Below, in pieces: positions 52,999 through 61,885 of a stretch of 64,000 nt of DNA (within the stretch, counting starts at the first letter, position 1; each line of letters opens with the position of its first letter). The DNA is taken from positions 62,001-126,000 of the forward strand of contig JADKJT010000002.1 of the NCBI GenBank assembly GCA_016720905.1, read 5' to 3'. Source of the stretch: Gemmatimonadaceae bacterium. GTDB taxonomy: Bacteria > Gemmatimonadota > Gemmatimonadetes > Gemmatimonadales > Gemmatimonadaceae. The notes under the pieces were generated by a model that saw only the letters and a list, made by a program, of their open reading frames with translations, did not search any database and had not been told where the DNA came from. The position numbers and the translations under genes are program-made.

Positions 52999-54012
52999 CT
53001 ACCAGAAGTCTGCCGCACCTTCCACGAGTTCCGCCCGGAGCTTGAGGTAACTCTCATACCGGCCGTGCCGTACCCGACCACCCTGCACGGCATCCCGGAT
53101 TGCACAGCCGGGTTCCACCGTGTGCAAGCAGTCCGCAAATCGGCACGTGGACAACAACGGGCGAAACTCGGGAAAGCAGGCGGCGAGATCTTCAGGTGCG
53201 ATGTTCCAGAGGCCGACTTCACGCAACCCCGGCGTGTCGGCCACGAAGCCTCCTCCCGGCAGCGGATGCAGCACGGCACCGACCGTGGTGTGTCGCCCCT
53301 TGTTCACGCTTTCGCTGATATCCGCCGTCCGCAGATCGAGGCCGGGAAAGAGCCGATTCATCAGCGACGACTTGCCCACGCCGGAAGGCCCGGTGAGGGC
53401 GGAACTCCTCCCTTCCACCTCGGCGCGCAATTCCTCCAACCCTGCGCCACTGACAACACTGGTCAGGTGCAGCGGATAGCCGGCTGCAATCTGATCCGCG
53501 AAGTGCGCGCGAATCGACGACTCGTCAACCAGCTCGCACTTGTTGATCACCACGCGCGCCGACAGATCGTTGGCTTCGGCAATCACCAGAAAGCGATCGA
53601 GCATGCGCGGATGGGGTTCGGGCCGGGCCGCCGCGAACACCACCAGGACTTGATCAAGATTGGCCACCATGATGCGTTCGCCGCGTGCGCCACCGGGACT
53701 GCGTCGTGCCAGCTGACTGCGGCGCGCATGAATGGCATCGATGGCCCATGACGATTCGCCGGGGATGGTCGTGATCGTGACGCGATCACCGACGGTCAGC
53801 TTGAGCGGTTTGGCGGTGTCATCGGAGGGTACGCCGCGTCGCATCGATTCGCGACCGCCTCCGCGATCCTGCATGTCCCGCTCACGCGCGTCGCGCCCTG
53901 GCTCGCGTTTCAGTCGCCCCTTGAGTGAAACGTCCATTGTTTCGCCCGCATCCGTGCGCACTTGCCAAACGCCGCCAGTGCCTTGCAGCACCACCGCTTC
54001 CTGCGAATTCAC
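52999..54012 (-). CDS. rsgA: Ribosome small-subunit biogenesis GTPase RsgA
   Basis: Circularly permuted GTPase that matures the 30S subunit; 337 residues. Order: OB-fold N-terminus (GVWQVRTDAGETMDVSLKGRLKRE), G4 INKCELVD, G1 GPSGVGKSSL, G2/G3 TTVGAVLHPL and DTPGLREV, then the zinc site CRFADCLHTVEPGC. GTG start at 54012 overlaps the stop of the preceding small gene. A basic insert after residue 32 (KREPGRDARERD) is longer than usual. Confidence 0.93.
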   Translation of the reverse strand: MNSQEAVVLQGTGGVWQVRTDAGETMDVSLKGRLKREPGRDARERDMQDRGGGRESMRRGVPSDDTAKPLKLTVGDRVTITTIPGESSWAIDAIHARRSQLARRSPGGARGERIMVANLDQVLVVFAAARPEPHPRMLDRFLVIAEANDLSARVVINKCELVDESSIRAHFADQIAAGYPLHLTSVVSGAGLEELRAEVEGRSSALTGPSGVGKSSLMNRLFPGLDLRTADISESVNKGRHTTVGAVLHPLPGGGFVADTPGLREVGLWNIAPEDLAACFPEFRPLLSTCRFADCLHTVEPGCAIRDAVQGGRVRHGRYESYLKLRAELVEGAADFW

Positions 54013-54371
54013 GATGGCGTTCCCGTGGACGCGTCATCGTCATCTTCGCTGGCGGCGGCGTCCCACCATGAGCGTTCACTCGGCACGCCGCGGGATTGCG
54101 CTCGCCGAATGAGACCGTCCAAGGTGGCCTTGACCGACGCCAGCGGCATCGCGCCCACTTGCCGCTTTGCCAGCGCCTCGCTCAGGCCGGTGGCGAGGAA
54201 GTCGGTCTCAAGATGCCCGGCAACCTGCGGCTCGCCCGCGCTCCACCTCACGAAGAACAGGTATGCGCCAAACGGCGCGGTCGCATCGCCGGTATGGTCG
54301 GTGAGGATGTCCACGGAGTAGGAGCAACCGTCGACCCCATCGAATGCGGCCGGTCGCGCATGGACAGCCAT
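54009..54371 (-). CDS. Small protein of unknown function preceding rsgA
   Basis: A 120-residue soluble protein (MAVHARPAAFDGVDGCSYSVDILTD, FGAYLFFVRWSAGEPQVAGHLETDFLA, then LPLASVKATLDGLIRRAQ-like helix, acidic tail EDDDDAST). No domain recognised. The ATG at 54371 lacks a clear ribosome-binding site and coding character seems to extend upstream (DERTLGGY), where only rare start codons exist; the start is uncertain. Its stop overlaps the rsgA start. Confidence 0.6.
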   Translation of the reverse strand: MAVHARPAAFDGVDGCSYSVDILTDHTGDATAPFGAYLFFVRWSAGEPQVAGHLETDFLATGLSEALAKRQVGAMPLASVKATLDGLIRRAQSRGVPSERSWWDAAASEDDDDASTGTPS

Positions 54372-54439
54372 GTAGCCGCCCAGCGTGCGCTCGTCCCCCT
54401 GGCTGTGATCAGGAGGAATGTGGTGTCCCGAATGCCCGC

Positions 54440-55414
54440 TCAGTGCGCCCCGTTGCGCACGTGCTTGCGCGCCGCGTTGTCGCCTTTGCCGCCGAACATC
54501 TCCCTGATGATGTTCCCCGTCATGAAGGCCATGTTGGCGGGGCGCTCGGCCAGACGCCGCATGAGATAGGGGTACCACTGCGTCCCGAATGGCACATACA
54601 CTCGCATGCGGTACCCGTCGCGCACCAACTGCTCCTGCAGGTCCCGTCGCACGCCGTACAGCATCTGGAATTCGAATCGATCATTGGCGATCCCCTTTTC
54701 CTTCGCAAACCGCTTCGCCGCCTCGATGATCGCTTCGTCATGCGTCGCCAGTCCGGGATATCGTCCGTGTTCCATCAGGCGATGCATGGCCTCGACGTAG
54801 TTCTGGTCCACGTCCGCCGTGTCCGGAAACGCCACCGTGGCCGGTTCGAGATACGCGCCCTTGCAGATGCGCACCCGACACTGCCATTCATTGGCGCGCG
54901 CCACGTCGGCGAGCGTCCGGCGCAGCGAGCTTTGCAGCACCACACCCACGTGGTCGCGAAAGTCGGGGTACAACCGCTGCGCAAACGTATCCAGGGTGCG
55001 GTCGGTATACGCGCTCGATTCCATGTCCAAGCGCACGAACGATCCATACTGTTTGGCCCGCTCGAGCACCTGGCGCACCACTTCCACGCCGAGATCGTCG
55101 GAGATATCCTGGCCGAGTGCCGTGAGCTTTACCGAGACATTGGCGTCGAGCGTTCGTTCGGCAATCCGGTCGAGAATCTGCAGGTACTGCCGGCCGGTCT
55201 CGCGGGCTTCCGCCTCGCTGGACACGCTTTCACCGAGCAAATCCAATGAGGCGGTTATGCCCTTCGCGTTAAGGGCGGCAACCGCGTCGAGCGCACTGTC
55301 GATGGTTTCACCCGCAACGAAGCGCGAGGCCATCTTGCGCGCGAATCCAACGTTCTTGATGAAGTTGAAGACGCGCTGCTGGCGCGACAGATAGAGCAGC
55401 GACTTACGCAGCAT
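54440..55414 (-). CDS. Proline dehydrogenase
   Basis: FAD-dependent monofunctional proline dehydrogenase, first step of proline degradation to glutamate; 324 residues. Motifs: ASLDLLGESV, VSVKLTALGQDIS, RLDMESSAYTD, RICKGAYLEP (catalytic Lys/Arg), ATHDEAIIEAA and the C-terminal RRLAERPANM. The second enzyme (P5C dehydrogenase) is not in the window. ATG at 55414. Same strand as the DinB gene upstream. Confidence 0.92.
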   Translation of the reverse strand: MLRKSLLYLSRQQRVFNFIKNVGFARKMASRFVAGETIDSALDAVAALNAKGITASLDLLGESVSSEAEARETGRQYLQILDRIAERTLDANVSVKLTALGQDISDDLGVEVVRQVLERAKQYGSFVRLDMESSAYTDRTLDTFAQRLYPDFRDHVGVVLQSSLRRTLADVARANEWQCRVRICKGAYLEPATVAFPDTADVDQNYVEAMHRLMEHGRYPGLATHDEAIIEAAKRFAKEKGIANDRFEFQMLYGVRRDLQEQLVRDGYRMRVYVPFGTQWYPYLMRRLAERPANMAFMTGNIIREMFGGKGDNAARKHVRNGAH

Positions 55415-55483
55415 GACGTGATGGAGAGGACGATTTCGGGGTCGCCTGGAATGGCCAGTGACCCAACCACCTGCGGAATATAG

Positions 55484-56032
55484 TCACTCGCCAAGGCCCG
55501 CGATCGCGCGGATCAGCTCGATGTGACGCCGTTCATGGTGCGCGGTGATGAGTCCCCACTGATAGACGTTCAACGGGCCCACGACGGGGTGTGGCGCCAA
55601 CACACTCGCCAGCGCCAGCCCGGAGGCGCGCTGCAGGGCGTCGATCATGCGGGACCGGGACGCGGTCAGTCGCGCCAGCGCATCACTCGACGACAGTGAC
55701 TCCTTTGGCGTGACGAACTCCGGCGCCTCGATCCGTCGGCTCACCGTCCACACCTGAAAGCGATCGAGTGAGCGCAGCATCGTCGACTCGTCGGTCTCCT
55801 GCTCGCCCGTCGCCTGCACCTGCTTGATCAGCTTTGATATCAGGCGGCCGGCGCCATCCTCCACGATCGCCAGATGTTCGACGTGCTGGGCGATGGACCA
55901 TCTTCCGTCTTCGGATGGCGCCTCGCGACGGGCGTCCGGGATGGCGGTGAGGACGTCCACCAATTCGCGGTGCGCCTGTTCAAGCGCGTCGATGATTTCG
56001 GCCACGCGCGGATGCAGACTGGTCATACTCAT
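55484..56032 (-). CDS. DinB-family four-helix protein
   Basis: A 182-residue DinB/YfiT-like protein: WSIAQHVEHLAIVEDGA and HHERRHIELIRAIAGL carry the three His expected for the metal site (helices 2 and 4). Relatives are thiol (bacillithiol, mycothiol) transferases or of unknown function. ATG at 56032, a second at 56026. It lies 23 bases after the fadJ stop and may be cotranscribed. Confidence 0.84.
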   Translation of the reverse strand: MSMTSLHPRVAEIIDALEQAHRELVDVLTAIPDARREAPSEDGRWSIAQHVEHLAIVEDGAGRLISKLIKQVQATGEQETDESTMLRSLDRFQVWTVSRRIEAPEFVTPKESLSSSDALARLTASRSRMIDALQRASGLALASVLAPHPVVGPLNVYQWGLITAHHERRHIELIRAIAGLGE

Positions 56033-56055
56033 GAGAGGGTGAGTCCGGTGGGAGG

Positions 56056-58221
56056 TCAGGGATGAAAGCGTGTGCCGTGGCGGGCCATGAGGCGCAGACG
56101 CTCCACCGGCGTGTACCGCCCGGGGAATCGCGCATCGAGGGTGTCGAGTTGCTGGACGACCGCAGCCGCGCCGAGTGTATCGAAGTACCGGAACGGACCG
56201 CCCAGGAACGGCGGGAACCCAATGCCGAAGATGGCACCGATATCGCCATCGCGCGGCGAGCGAATGATGCCTTCATCGAGACAGCGCACCGCTTCGTTGA
56301 GCATGGGCAGCACCGTGCGCCGTTGCAGTTCGTCTCTATCGATGGCCTGACGGGTCGAGCCCGCGGCCGTGAGCGCGTACACCCCCTCATCGATGCCCAG
56401 GCGCTTGCCGTTGTCGTCATAGCGGTAGAAGCCCCGTTTGGCCTTTCGCCCCAGTCGACCGCTCTCGATGATGCGTCCCAACGCTGCCGACGGCTGCATC
56501 CGTGCCCCGAAGGCGGCCGCCATGATGGGGCCGGACTTTCCGGCGATATCCAGACCGACTTCGTCGAGCAGCGTGATGGGGCCAACCGGGAAACCGAACG
56601 CCGTCAGCGCCGCATCGATCGCGTCAATGCCCGCCCCCTCGTCAAGCAGCGTGCCGGCCTCGTTGATATACGGTGCCAGAATGCGATTGACGTAGAATCC
56701 CGGACCATCGCGCACCACGATCACGGTCTTCCCCAGCGAGCGACCGTACTGCACGACCGTGGCCGTGGTCTCGTCGTTGGTTTCCGGTGTGACGATCACC
56801 TCCAGCAACGGCATTTTGTGCACGGGCGAAAAGAAATGCATGCCCACCACGCGTTCCGGATGCGCTGATACTGACGCGATCTGGCGAATGGGAATCGTGC
56901 TGGTGTTCGAGGCGAAGATGGCCTGGGGTGCGACGGCGGCGACTTCACGCAGCACCTGTTGCTTGACCGCAAGGTCCTCGAACACGGCTTCGATTACCAA
57001 CTGCGCACCGGCGAATCCGCTGTAGTCCGTGGTCACGCCAATCTGCGACAGCAGATCGTCCATTTGGAGCCGCGTGATCTGCCGACGCTTCAACCGTTCG
57101 CGCACGACGTCTCGCACCGATCGCCATCCGGCCGCCAGACGGTCAAGCGAGGCATCCTTCAGTCGTACCAGCGTGCCCGCCTGCACGGCCACCGCCGCGA
57201 TGCCCGCTCCCATGAAGCCGGCGCCGAGTATGCCGATCTTTGTGATTTCGCGTGGCGTCGCCGTGACACCATCCGGCAAGCCGTTGTCCTTCTTGAGCGC
57301 GGTCGTGGCAAAGAAGATGGAAACCAGGTTACGACATTCCGGCGAGACGGTGAGTTCACCGAATCGTCTGGCTTCTTCACGCAACCCCGCTTCGAATCCG
57401 TCGGTGTACCCGCACTGGACCGTTTCCAGCGCGGCCAGCGGTGCCGGGTACTTCCCTTTCGTTTTCTTCAGGACGCCCCCGCGCGCCTGCCGGAACACCA
57501 GCATGCGTCCCAGGGCGTTGTCCTCCAGCAGCATGGCGGCGGCGCCGTGCTTGCGTGGTCGCAAGGAGAGCGTCTCGCCCCGGCCCAGCTGCCTCGCGCG
57601 CCGCAGGGCCACGTCGCGCAGGATGGACGGATGCACCACTTCGTGCACCAGTCCGATCTGCAGCGCTTTCTTCGCGCGAATGTTCTTGCTCGTAAGGATC
57701 ATCTCCAACGCATTCTGCAGGCCGACGATTCGCGGCAGGCGTTGCGTGCCGCCGGCTGCCGGCAGCAAGCCCAGTTGCACCTCGGGCAGTGCGAGAATCG
57801 ACTTGGGGTGATCGGTCACGATGCGGTGCGAGCACGCCAGGGCCACTTCCAGACCGCCGCCAAGCGCTGCACCGTGAATGGCGGCGATGGTTGGCTTGCG
57901 CAGCGCGGCCAATCGGTCCAGCAGCATCTGTCCGCCATGCGACAGGTCGGCGCCCTGCTGTGCCGTGGTGACCCGGCTCAGTTCGTCGATGTCGGCACCG
58001 GCGATCCACGAATCGACCTTGGCGCTGAGAATCACCAGCGCCGTGATACCCGGATTGGATTCAATCTCGGTGAGGTAGCGCTCGAGGGTGGGGAGAATGC
58101 GCGAGTTGAGCGTATTGATCGGCGCACCCGGCGCGTCATACGTGAGCACACCGACCCCGTCGTCGAGCGTCAGCGTCAGTCCGGTCGCGGCATCGTCCAT
58201 CAGAACCGTCGGCGGCATCAT
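56056..58221 (-). CDS. fadJ: Enoyl-CoA hydratase/3-hydroxyacyl-CoA dehydrogenase (FadJ-type)
   Basis: Bifunctional beta-oxidation alpha subunit, 721 residues. Crotonase domain about 1-190 (AAIHGAALGGGLEVALACSH, PEVQLGLLPAAGGTQRLPRI with the catalytic Glu). HAD NAD-binding domain about 315-500 (GILGAGFMGAGIAAV, SNTSTIPIRQI, HFFSPVHKMPLLEVI). C-terminal 3HCDH domains (GFYVNRILAPYINEA). Starts at 58221 (ATG, overlapping the thiolase TGA) or at the next ATG, 58218. Operon fadI-fadJ. Confidence 0.93.
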   Translation of the reverse strand: MMPPTVLMDDAATGLTLTLDDGVGVLTYDAPGAPINTLNSRILPTLERYLTEIESNPGITALVILSAKVDSWIAGADIDELSRVTTAQQGADLSHGGQMLLDRLAALRKPTIAAIHGAALGGGLEVALACSHRIVTDHPKSILALPEVQLGLLPAAGGTQRLPRIVGLQNALEMILTSKNIRAKKALQIGLVHEVVHPSILRDVALRRARQLGRGETLSLRPRKHGAAAMLLEDNALGRMLVFRQARGGVLKKTKGKYPAPLAALETVQCGYTDGFEAGLREEARRFGELTVSPECRNLVSIFFATTALKKDNGLPDGVTATPREITKIGILGAGFMGAGIAAVAVQAGTLVRLKDASLDRLAAGWRSVRDVVRERLKRRQITRLQMDDLLSQIGVTTDYSGFAGAQLVIEAVFEDLAVKQQVLREVAAVAPQAIFASNTSTIPIRQIASVSAHPERVVGMHFFSPVHKMPLLEVIVTPETNDETTATVVQYGRSLGKTVIVVRDGPGFYVNRILAPYINEAGTLLDEGAGIDAIDAALTAFGFPVGPITLLDEVGLDIAGKSGPIMAAAFGARMQPSAALGRIIESGRLGRKAKRGFYRYDDNGKRLGIDEGVYALTAAGSTRQAIDRDELQRRTVLPMLNEAVRCLDEGIIRSPRDGDIGAIFGIGFPPFLGGPFRYFDTLGAAAVVQQLDTLDARFPGRYTPVERLRLMARHGTRFHP

Positions 58222-59513
58222 ACGCGCTCCACCACCATGGCGTGGCCCATGCCGCCCGCCGCGCACACCGTCAGCATCCCGAACTGCCCGCCACGTCGCG
58301 CCAACTCGTTGCACAACGTGGTGACGATGCGCCCACCCGTGGCGCCGAACGGATGTCCAATGGACAGCGAACCACCCAGCACATTCAAGCGGCTTTCGTC
58401 AATGACGCCCGTGGCTTCGCTGAATCCGGCGCGCGCCGCCCATTCCTTCGACGCCAAACCCTGAATGTTGCTGAGCACCTGCGCGGCGAATGCTTCGTGC
58501 ATGTCCACCAGGTCCATATCGCGCAGTGTCAGTCCGGCTCGCTTGAGCGCCACGGGCGCCGCCAGCACGGGCGCCTGCAGCAGCTGCTCGGCGGGGTCAA
58601 CCGCAGCGTAGGCGTACGACTTGATGAACGCCAGTGGCGTGTAGCCCAACGCGCGGGCCCTGTCCTCGGACATCAGCAACACGGCTGATGCGCCATCGGA
58701 CAACGGCGACGCATTGCCGGCAGTGACACTGCCATACATCCGGTCAAACACGGGCTTGAGCGCGGCCAGCTGTTCGTAGCTGGTGTCACTGCGAATGCCG
58801 TTGTCGGTCGAGAGCATGGACGCATACGACGGCGGCAACGGCACCGGTGCGATCTCCGCCGTGAGTCGGCCATCGGCGGTGCCCGCCGCGGCATTGATGT
58901 GCGACTTCAGCGCCAGCCGATCCTGCGCTTCGCGTGAGATCCCGTTCAGCTTCGCCATCTTGTCGGCTGACTGTCCCATCGACTCACCGGTGCTGGGCTC
59001 GGCGATGGCCGGGGTGATCGGCACCAGATCCCGGGGGCGCAATCGCGCAAACGTCGACACGCGTTGCGACGTGCTCTTCGCCTTCGACGCGGCCACCAGG
59101 ACGTCACTCATGCCGCGCGAATGCAGTATGGGCACCTGCGTCAGCGATTCGGCGCCGCCGGCAATCGCAATGTCGGCGTGTCCCAGCGCGATCTGGTCGG
59201 CGGCGTCGGTAATGGCCTGGTTGGCCGAGGCGCAGGCGCGACCCACCGTATACGCCTGCACCGTGCGCGGGAAATGCGGCAGCAAGGCCACTTCTCTCGC
59301 GATATTGGGCGCGGTGACCGAAGGCAGGACGGTCCCGTACACGAGCATATCGACCAATCGCCCGTCGAGATTTGTCCGCTGCACCAACTCGGCCACCGCC
59401 AGCTTACCCAGATCGATGGCCGTGTAGTGGCTGAGCACCGTGCCGAAGCGTGCGAATGGTGTGCGCACCCCGGCGACGATCGCGACGCGACGTCCGTTTC
59501 CGAATGAAGGCAT
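58218..59513 (-). CDS. fadI: Acetyl-CoA acyltransferase (thiolase, FadI-type)
   Basis: Thiolase beta subunit of the beta-oxidation complex; 431 residues. Nucleophilic Cys in GRACASANQAI (about residue 94), NEAF-type DMHEAFAAQVL, catalytic His in GHPFGATGGRIV and the second Cys in TVCAAGGMGHAMV. The length (over 420 residues) fits FadI rather than the shorter FadA. ATG at 59513. The fadJ start overlaps its stop (ATGA). Divergent from glpD. Confidence 0.92.
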   Translation of the reverse strand: MPSFGNGRRVAIVAGVRTPFARFGTVLSHYTAIDLGKLAVAELVQRTNLDGRLVDMLVYGTVLPSVTAPNIAREVALLPHFPRTVQAYTVGRACASANQAITDAADQIALGHADIAIAGGAESLTQVPILHSRGMSDVLVAASKAKSTSQRVSTFARLRPRDLVPITPAIAEPSTGESMGQSADKMAKLNGISREAQDRLALKSHINAAAGTADGRLTAEIAPVPLPPSYASMLSTDNGIRSDTSYEQLAALKPVFDRMYGSVTAGNASPLSDGASAVLLMSEDRARALGYTPLAFIKSYAYAAVDPAEQLLQAPVLAAPVALKRAGLTLRDMDLVDMHEAFAAQVLSNIQGLASKEWAARAGFSEATGVIDESRLNVLGGSLSIGHPFGATGGRIVTTLCNELARRGGQFGMLTVCAAGGMGHAMVVERV

Positions 59514-59621
59514 GGATCGAAGTTAACGCGTGGCCGGAGTCGCGTCAGGAACACTGCCGGGAGGGCGCACCCTCTGCCCGGCCTCTGGCGCCGATGCCTG
59601 CGGAGGGGCATTACTGCAGTC

Positions 59622-61367
59622 ATGGCCGATGAGCTTCCGCGTCCGACGCGTACCCCGTTGCCGGGAGAGATCGCCGCCTCGACCACGGCTGAACGGCTGG
59701 CCATGCGGGGACCGTTGGCCGTGGCCGCGCGGCAGGCGACCCTGGCAACGCTGGCCGCCGAGTCGTTCGACCTGGTGGTGATCGACGGTGGCATCACCGG
59801 TGCCGGCGTGGCGCGGGAGGCGGCGCTGTCCGGATTGCGGGTGGCACTCCTCGAGCGAGACGATTTCGCCAGCGGCACGTCCAGCCGCTCGTCACGGCTG
59901 ATTCACGGTGGCGTGCGCTATCTCGAGCACGGCCACTTCTCCCTGGTGTTTGAATCAAGCCGGGAACGCCGGTTGTTGTTGACACTGGCGCCGCATCTCG
60001 TGCGACCACTGGCCTTCACCTGGCCGGTGTATCGTGGCGCGCGCGTGCCGCGGTGGAAAGTGCGCGCGGGTTTGTTGCTGTACGATGCGCTCGCGCTATT
60101 CAGGAATGTGCATCGTCACGTGGGACTGAACGCCGACGGCGTGCTGAATTTGGAGCCGGCACTCGCCGACAACGGTCTCGTCGGCGGCGCCCGCTACTGG
60201 GACGCCTCCACCGACGACGCCCGACTGACCCTGGCCAGCGCGATCGCCGCGCGCGAAGGCGGAGCACATGTGGCCAATCATCTGACGGTGACGGGTGGTG
60301 TGCGCACAGGCCCCGGCGCGCGCCTCACCGGCGTGTCCGTCGAAGACCGTCTCAGCGGACAATGGTTCACGGTGGCGGGGCGCATGGTGGTGAACGCCAC
60401 GGGCCCGTGGAGCGACGCAACGGCGGCGCTGACCGGCGCGGCGCATGGCACGCATATCCGGGGTTCCGCCGGAACGCACATTGCCGTTCCACGCAATCGA
60501 TTGGGCAACAACGATGCCGTGACCCTGGTGTCACCTGTCGATGGTCGCGTGATGTTCGTGTTGCCGGCGGGTGTCCATGCCATCATCGGCACCACCGAAC
60601 GCCCGTCGCGGCGTGGTCCCGACGATATTCGCGCGACCGAGCAGGACGTGACCTACCTGCTGCGCACGGCAAACGCGCGGTTTCCGAATGCGCAGCTCAC
60701 GATGGACGATGTGATCTCGGCATGGGCCGGCATTCGTCCGCTGGCGAGCATGCGGGCCGGCGAACGTTCGGCCAATACGGCCTCGCGCGAACACGCCATT
60801 GCCCACCGCGACGACGGTCTGGTGAGTGTCACCGGTGGCAAGCTGACCACCTTTCGCGCCATGTCCCGAGACGTACTGCAGCACGCGATCACCGAGTTGG
60901 TGCGGGCCGGCGGCGCGGCGCATGCGGCATCCCCTCGCAGCGCGCTGGAGCCACTCCCCGGTGGCGACATGCTGTCGCGCGCATCGGTCATTCACGACGC
61001 GCGCGAAGCCGTCCACGACGCCGCCGTCAGCGAACGACTGGCGCTGGCCTACGGCAGTCGCTGGCGCAACGTCTGGAGCTACGCGCAACGCGATCCGTCA
61101 TTGGCGCGGCGGTTGGTGGACGACCTCCCGTATCTGCTGGCCGAAGTGCCGCATGCGGTGGAGCGTGAGATGGCGTGCACACTGGCCGACGTGTTGATCC
61201 GTCGCACCCACATTGCGTTCGAAACGCGCGATCACGGGCGTGGAGCGGCGAAACGAATTGCGCCACTCATGGCGGTGCTGCTGCAGTGGAGCACGACCGA
61301 CATGGACGGGCAGCTCTCTGCGTATGACGCCGACGTGGAGCGGTTGTTCGGCATCGACTTGGTCTGA
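59622..61367 (+). CDS. glpD: Glycerol-3-phosphate dehydrogenase/oxidase
   Basis: FAD-dependent membrane-associated enzyme oxidising glycerol-3-phosphate to DHAP; 581 residues. FAD-binding start FDLVVIDGGITGAGVAREAAL (about residue 50), then ASGTSSRSSRLIHGGVRYLEHG, TGPWSDATAAL, GIRPLAS and the C-terminal DAO_C domain. The first glycine of the GxGxxG loop is Asp (VIDGG instead of VIGGG), which is unusual. ATG at 59622 with GGAGGGG 13 bases upstream. Its 3' end overlaps the opposite-strand membrane protein gene by 136 bases. Confidence 0.92.
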   Translation: MADELPRPTRTPLPGEIAASTTAERLAMRGPLAVAARQATLATLAAESFDLVVIDGGITGAGVAREAALSGLRVALLERDDFASGTSSRSSRLIHGGVRYLEHGHFSLVFESSRERRLLLTLAPHLVRPLAFTWPVYRGARVPRWKVRAGLLLYDALALFRNVHRHVGLNADGVLNLEPALADNGLVGGARYWDASTDDARLTLASAIAAREGGAHVANHLTVTGGVRTGPGARLTGVSVEDRLSGQWFTVAGRMVVNATGPWSDATAALTGAAHGTHIRGSAGTHIAVPRNRLGNNDAVTLVSPVDGRVMFVLPAGVHAIIGTTERPSRRGPDDIRATEQDVTYLLRTANARFPNAQLTMDDVISAWAGIRPLASMRAGERSANTASREHAIAHRDDGLVSVTGGKLTTFRAMSRDVLQHAITELVRAGGAAHAASPRSALEPLPGGDMLSRASVIHDAREAVHDAAVSERLALAYGSRWRNVWSYAQRDPSLARRLVDDLPYLLAEVPHAVEREMACTLADVLIRRTHIAFETRDHGRGAAKRIAPLMAVLLQWSTTDMDGQLSAYDADVERLFGIDLV

Positions 61368-61885
61368 GTGCGAGCGGCGTACGCTTTCGCGAACCGCTTG
61401 CGTTGACGCCGCACCGCCAGCGGCGCGTCAACCAGCCCCGCCAGCACCCCAAGGGAACCAGCGAGCACAACCCCAACGGCGACGTTGCCAAGGGTGCTCG
61501 ATGTACGGCCAGAGCGGCACGGGCGTTCCGCAGACACATCCGGCATCACGCAATCGCCGAAATTGTGCCGGAGCATGAACACCCAGGCACCCACGGTAAC
61601 CGCGGCCGTACCCATCACCGCGGCAGCGCGCTTCGGCTCGCCCGCATACCAGTGTCCTGCTCCGGGGACGAGATAGCCAATGGCAAGAGCCGCCACTGGA
61701 ATTCTCGAATACCCCGCCGCACGCGCACTATCGGTGGTGGTTTGCGGCACAGATGACAGGACCCCGGCGGTACTGTCAACCGATTGTGCTTGGGCGAACA
61801 CCGGCCATGAGATGGTGTGCAGCACCAACCCGCACACTGCAAGGCGCGTCACCCGCCACACCGCCGCCCGGCGCAGACGCTTCAC
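61232..61885 (-). CDS. Small membrane protein of unknown function
   Basis: A 217-residue protein with a signal/anchor (VWRVTRLAVCGLVLHTISWPVFAQ), a TM2-like segment (IPVAALAIGYLVPGAGHWYAGEPKRAAAVMG) and two further hydrophobic stretches (AAVTVGAWVFML; VAVGVVLAGSLGVLAGLV). The last 45 residues run antisense over the end of glpD and look unlike the rest, so the true C-terminus may be shorter with a lost stop. GTG start at 61885, overlapping the DUF4198 gene stop (GTGA). Confidence 0.6.
   Translation of the reverse strand: MKRLRRAAVWRVTRLAVCGLVLHTISWPVFAQAQSVDSTAGVLSSVPQTTTDSARAAGYSRIPVAALAIGYLVPGAGHWYAGEPKRAAAVMGTAAVTVGAWVFMLRHNFGDCVMPDVSAERPCRSGRTSSTLGNVAVGVVLAGSLGVLAGLVDAPLAVRRQRKRFAKAYAARTQTKSMPNNRSTSASYAESCPSMSVVLHCSSTAMSGAIRFAAPRP

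Noticed and set aside
56959..58464. 501-codon plus-strand open frame antisense to fadJ/fadI
   Set aside because: Arg/His/Gln-rich translation without domains; a shadow of GC-rich codons on the true genes, which have full catalytic motifs.
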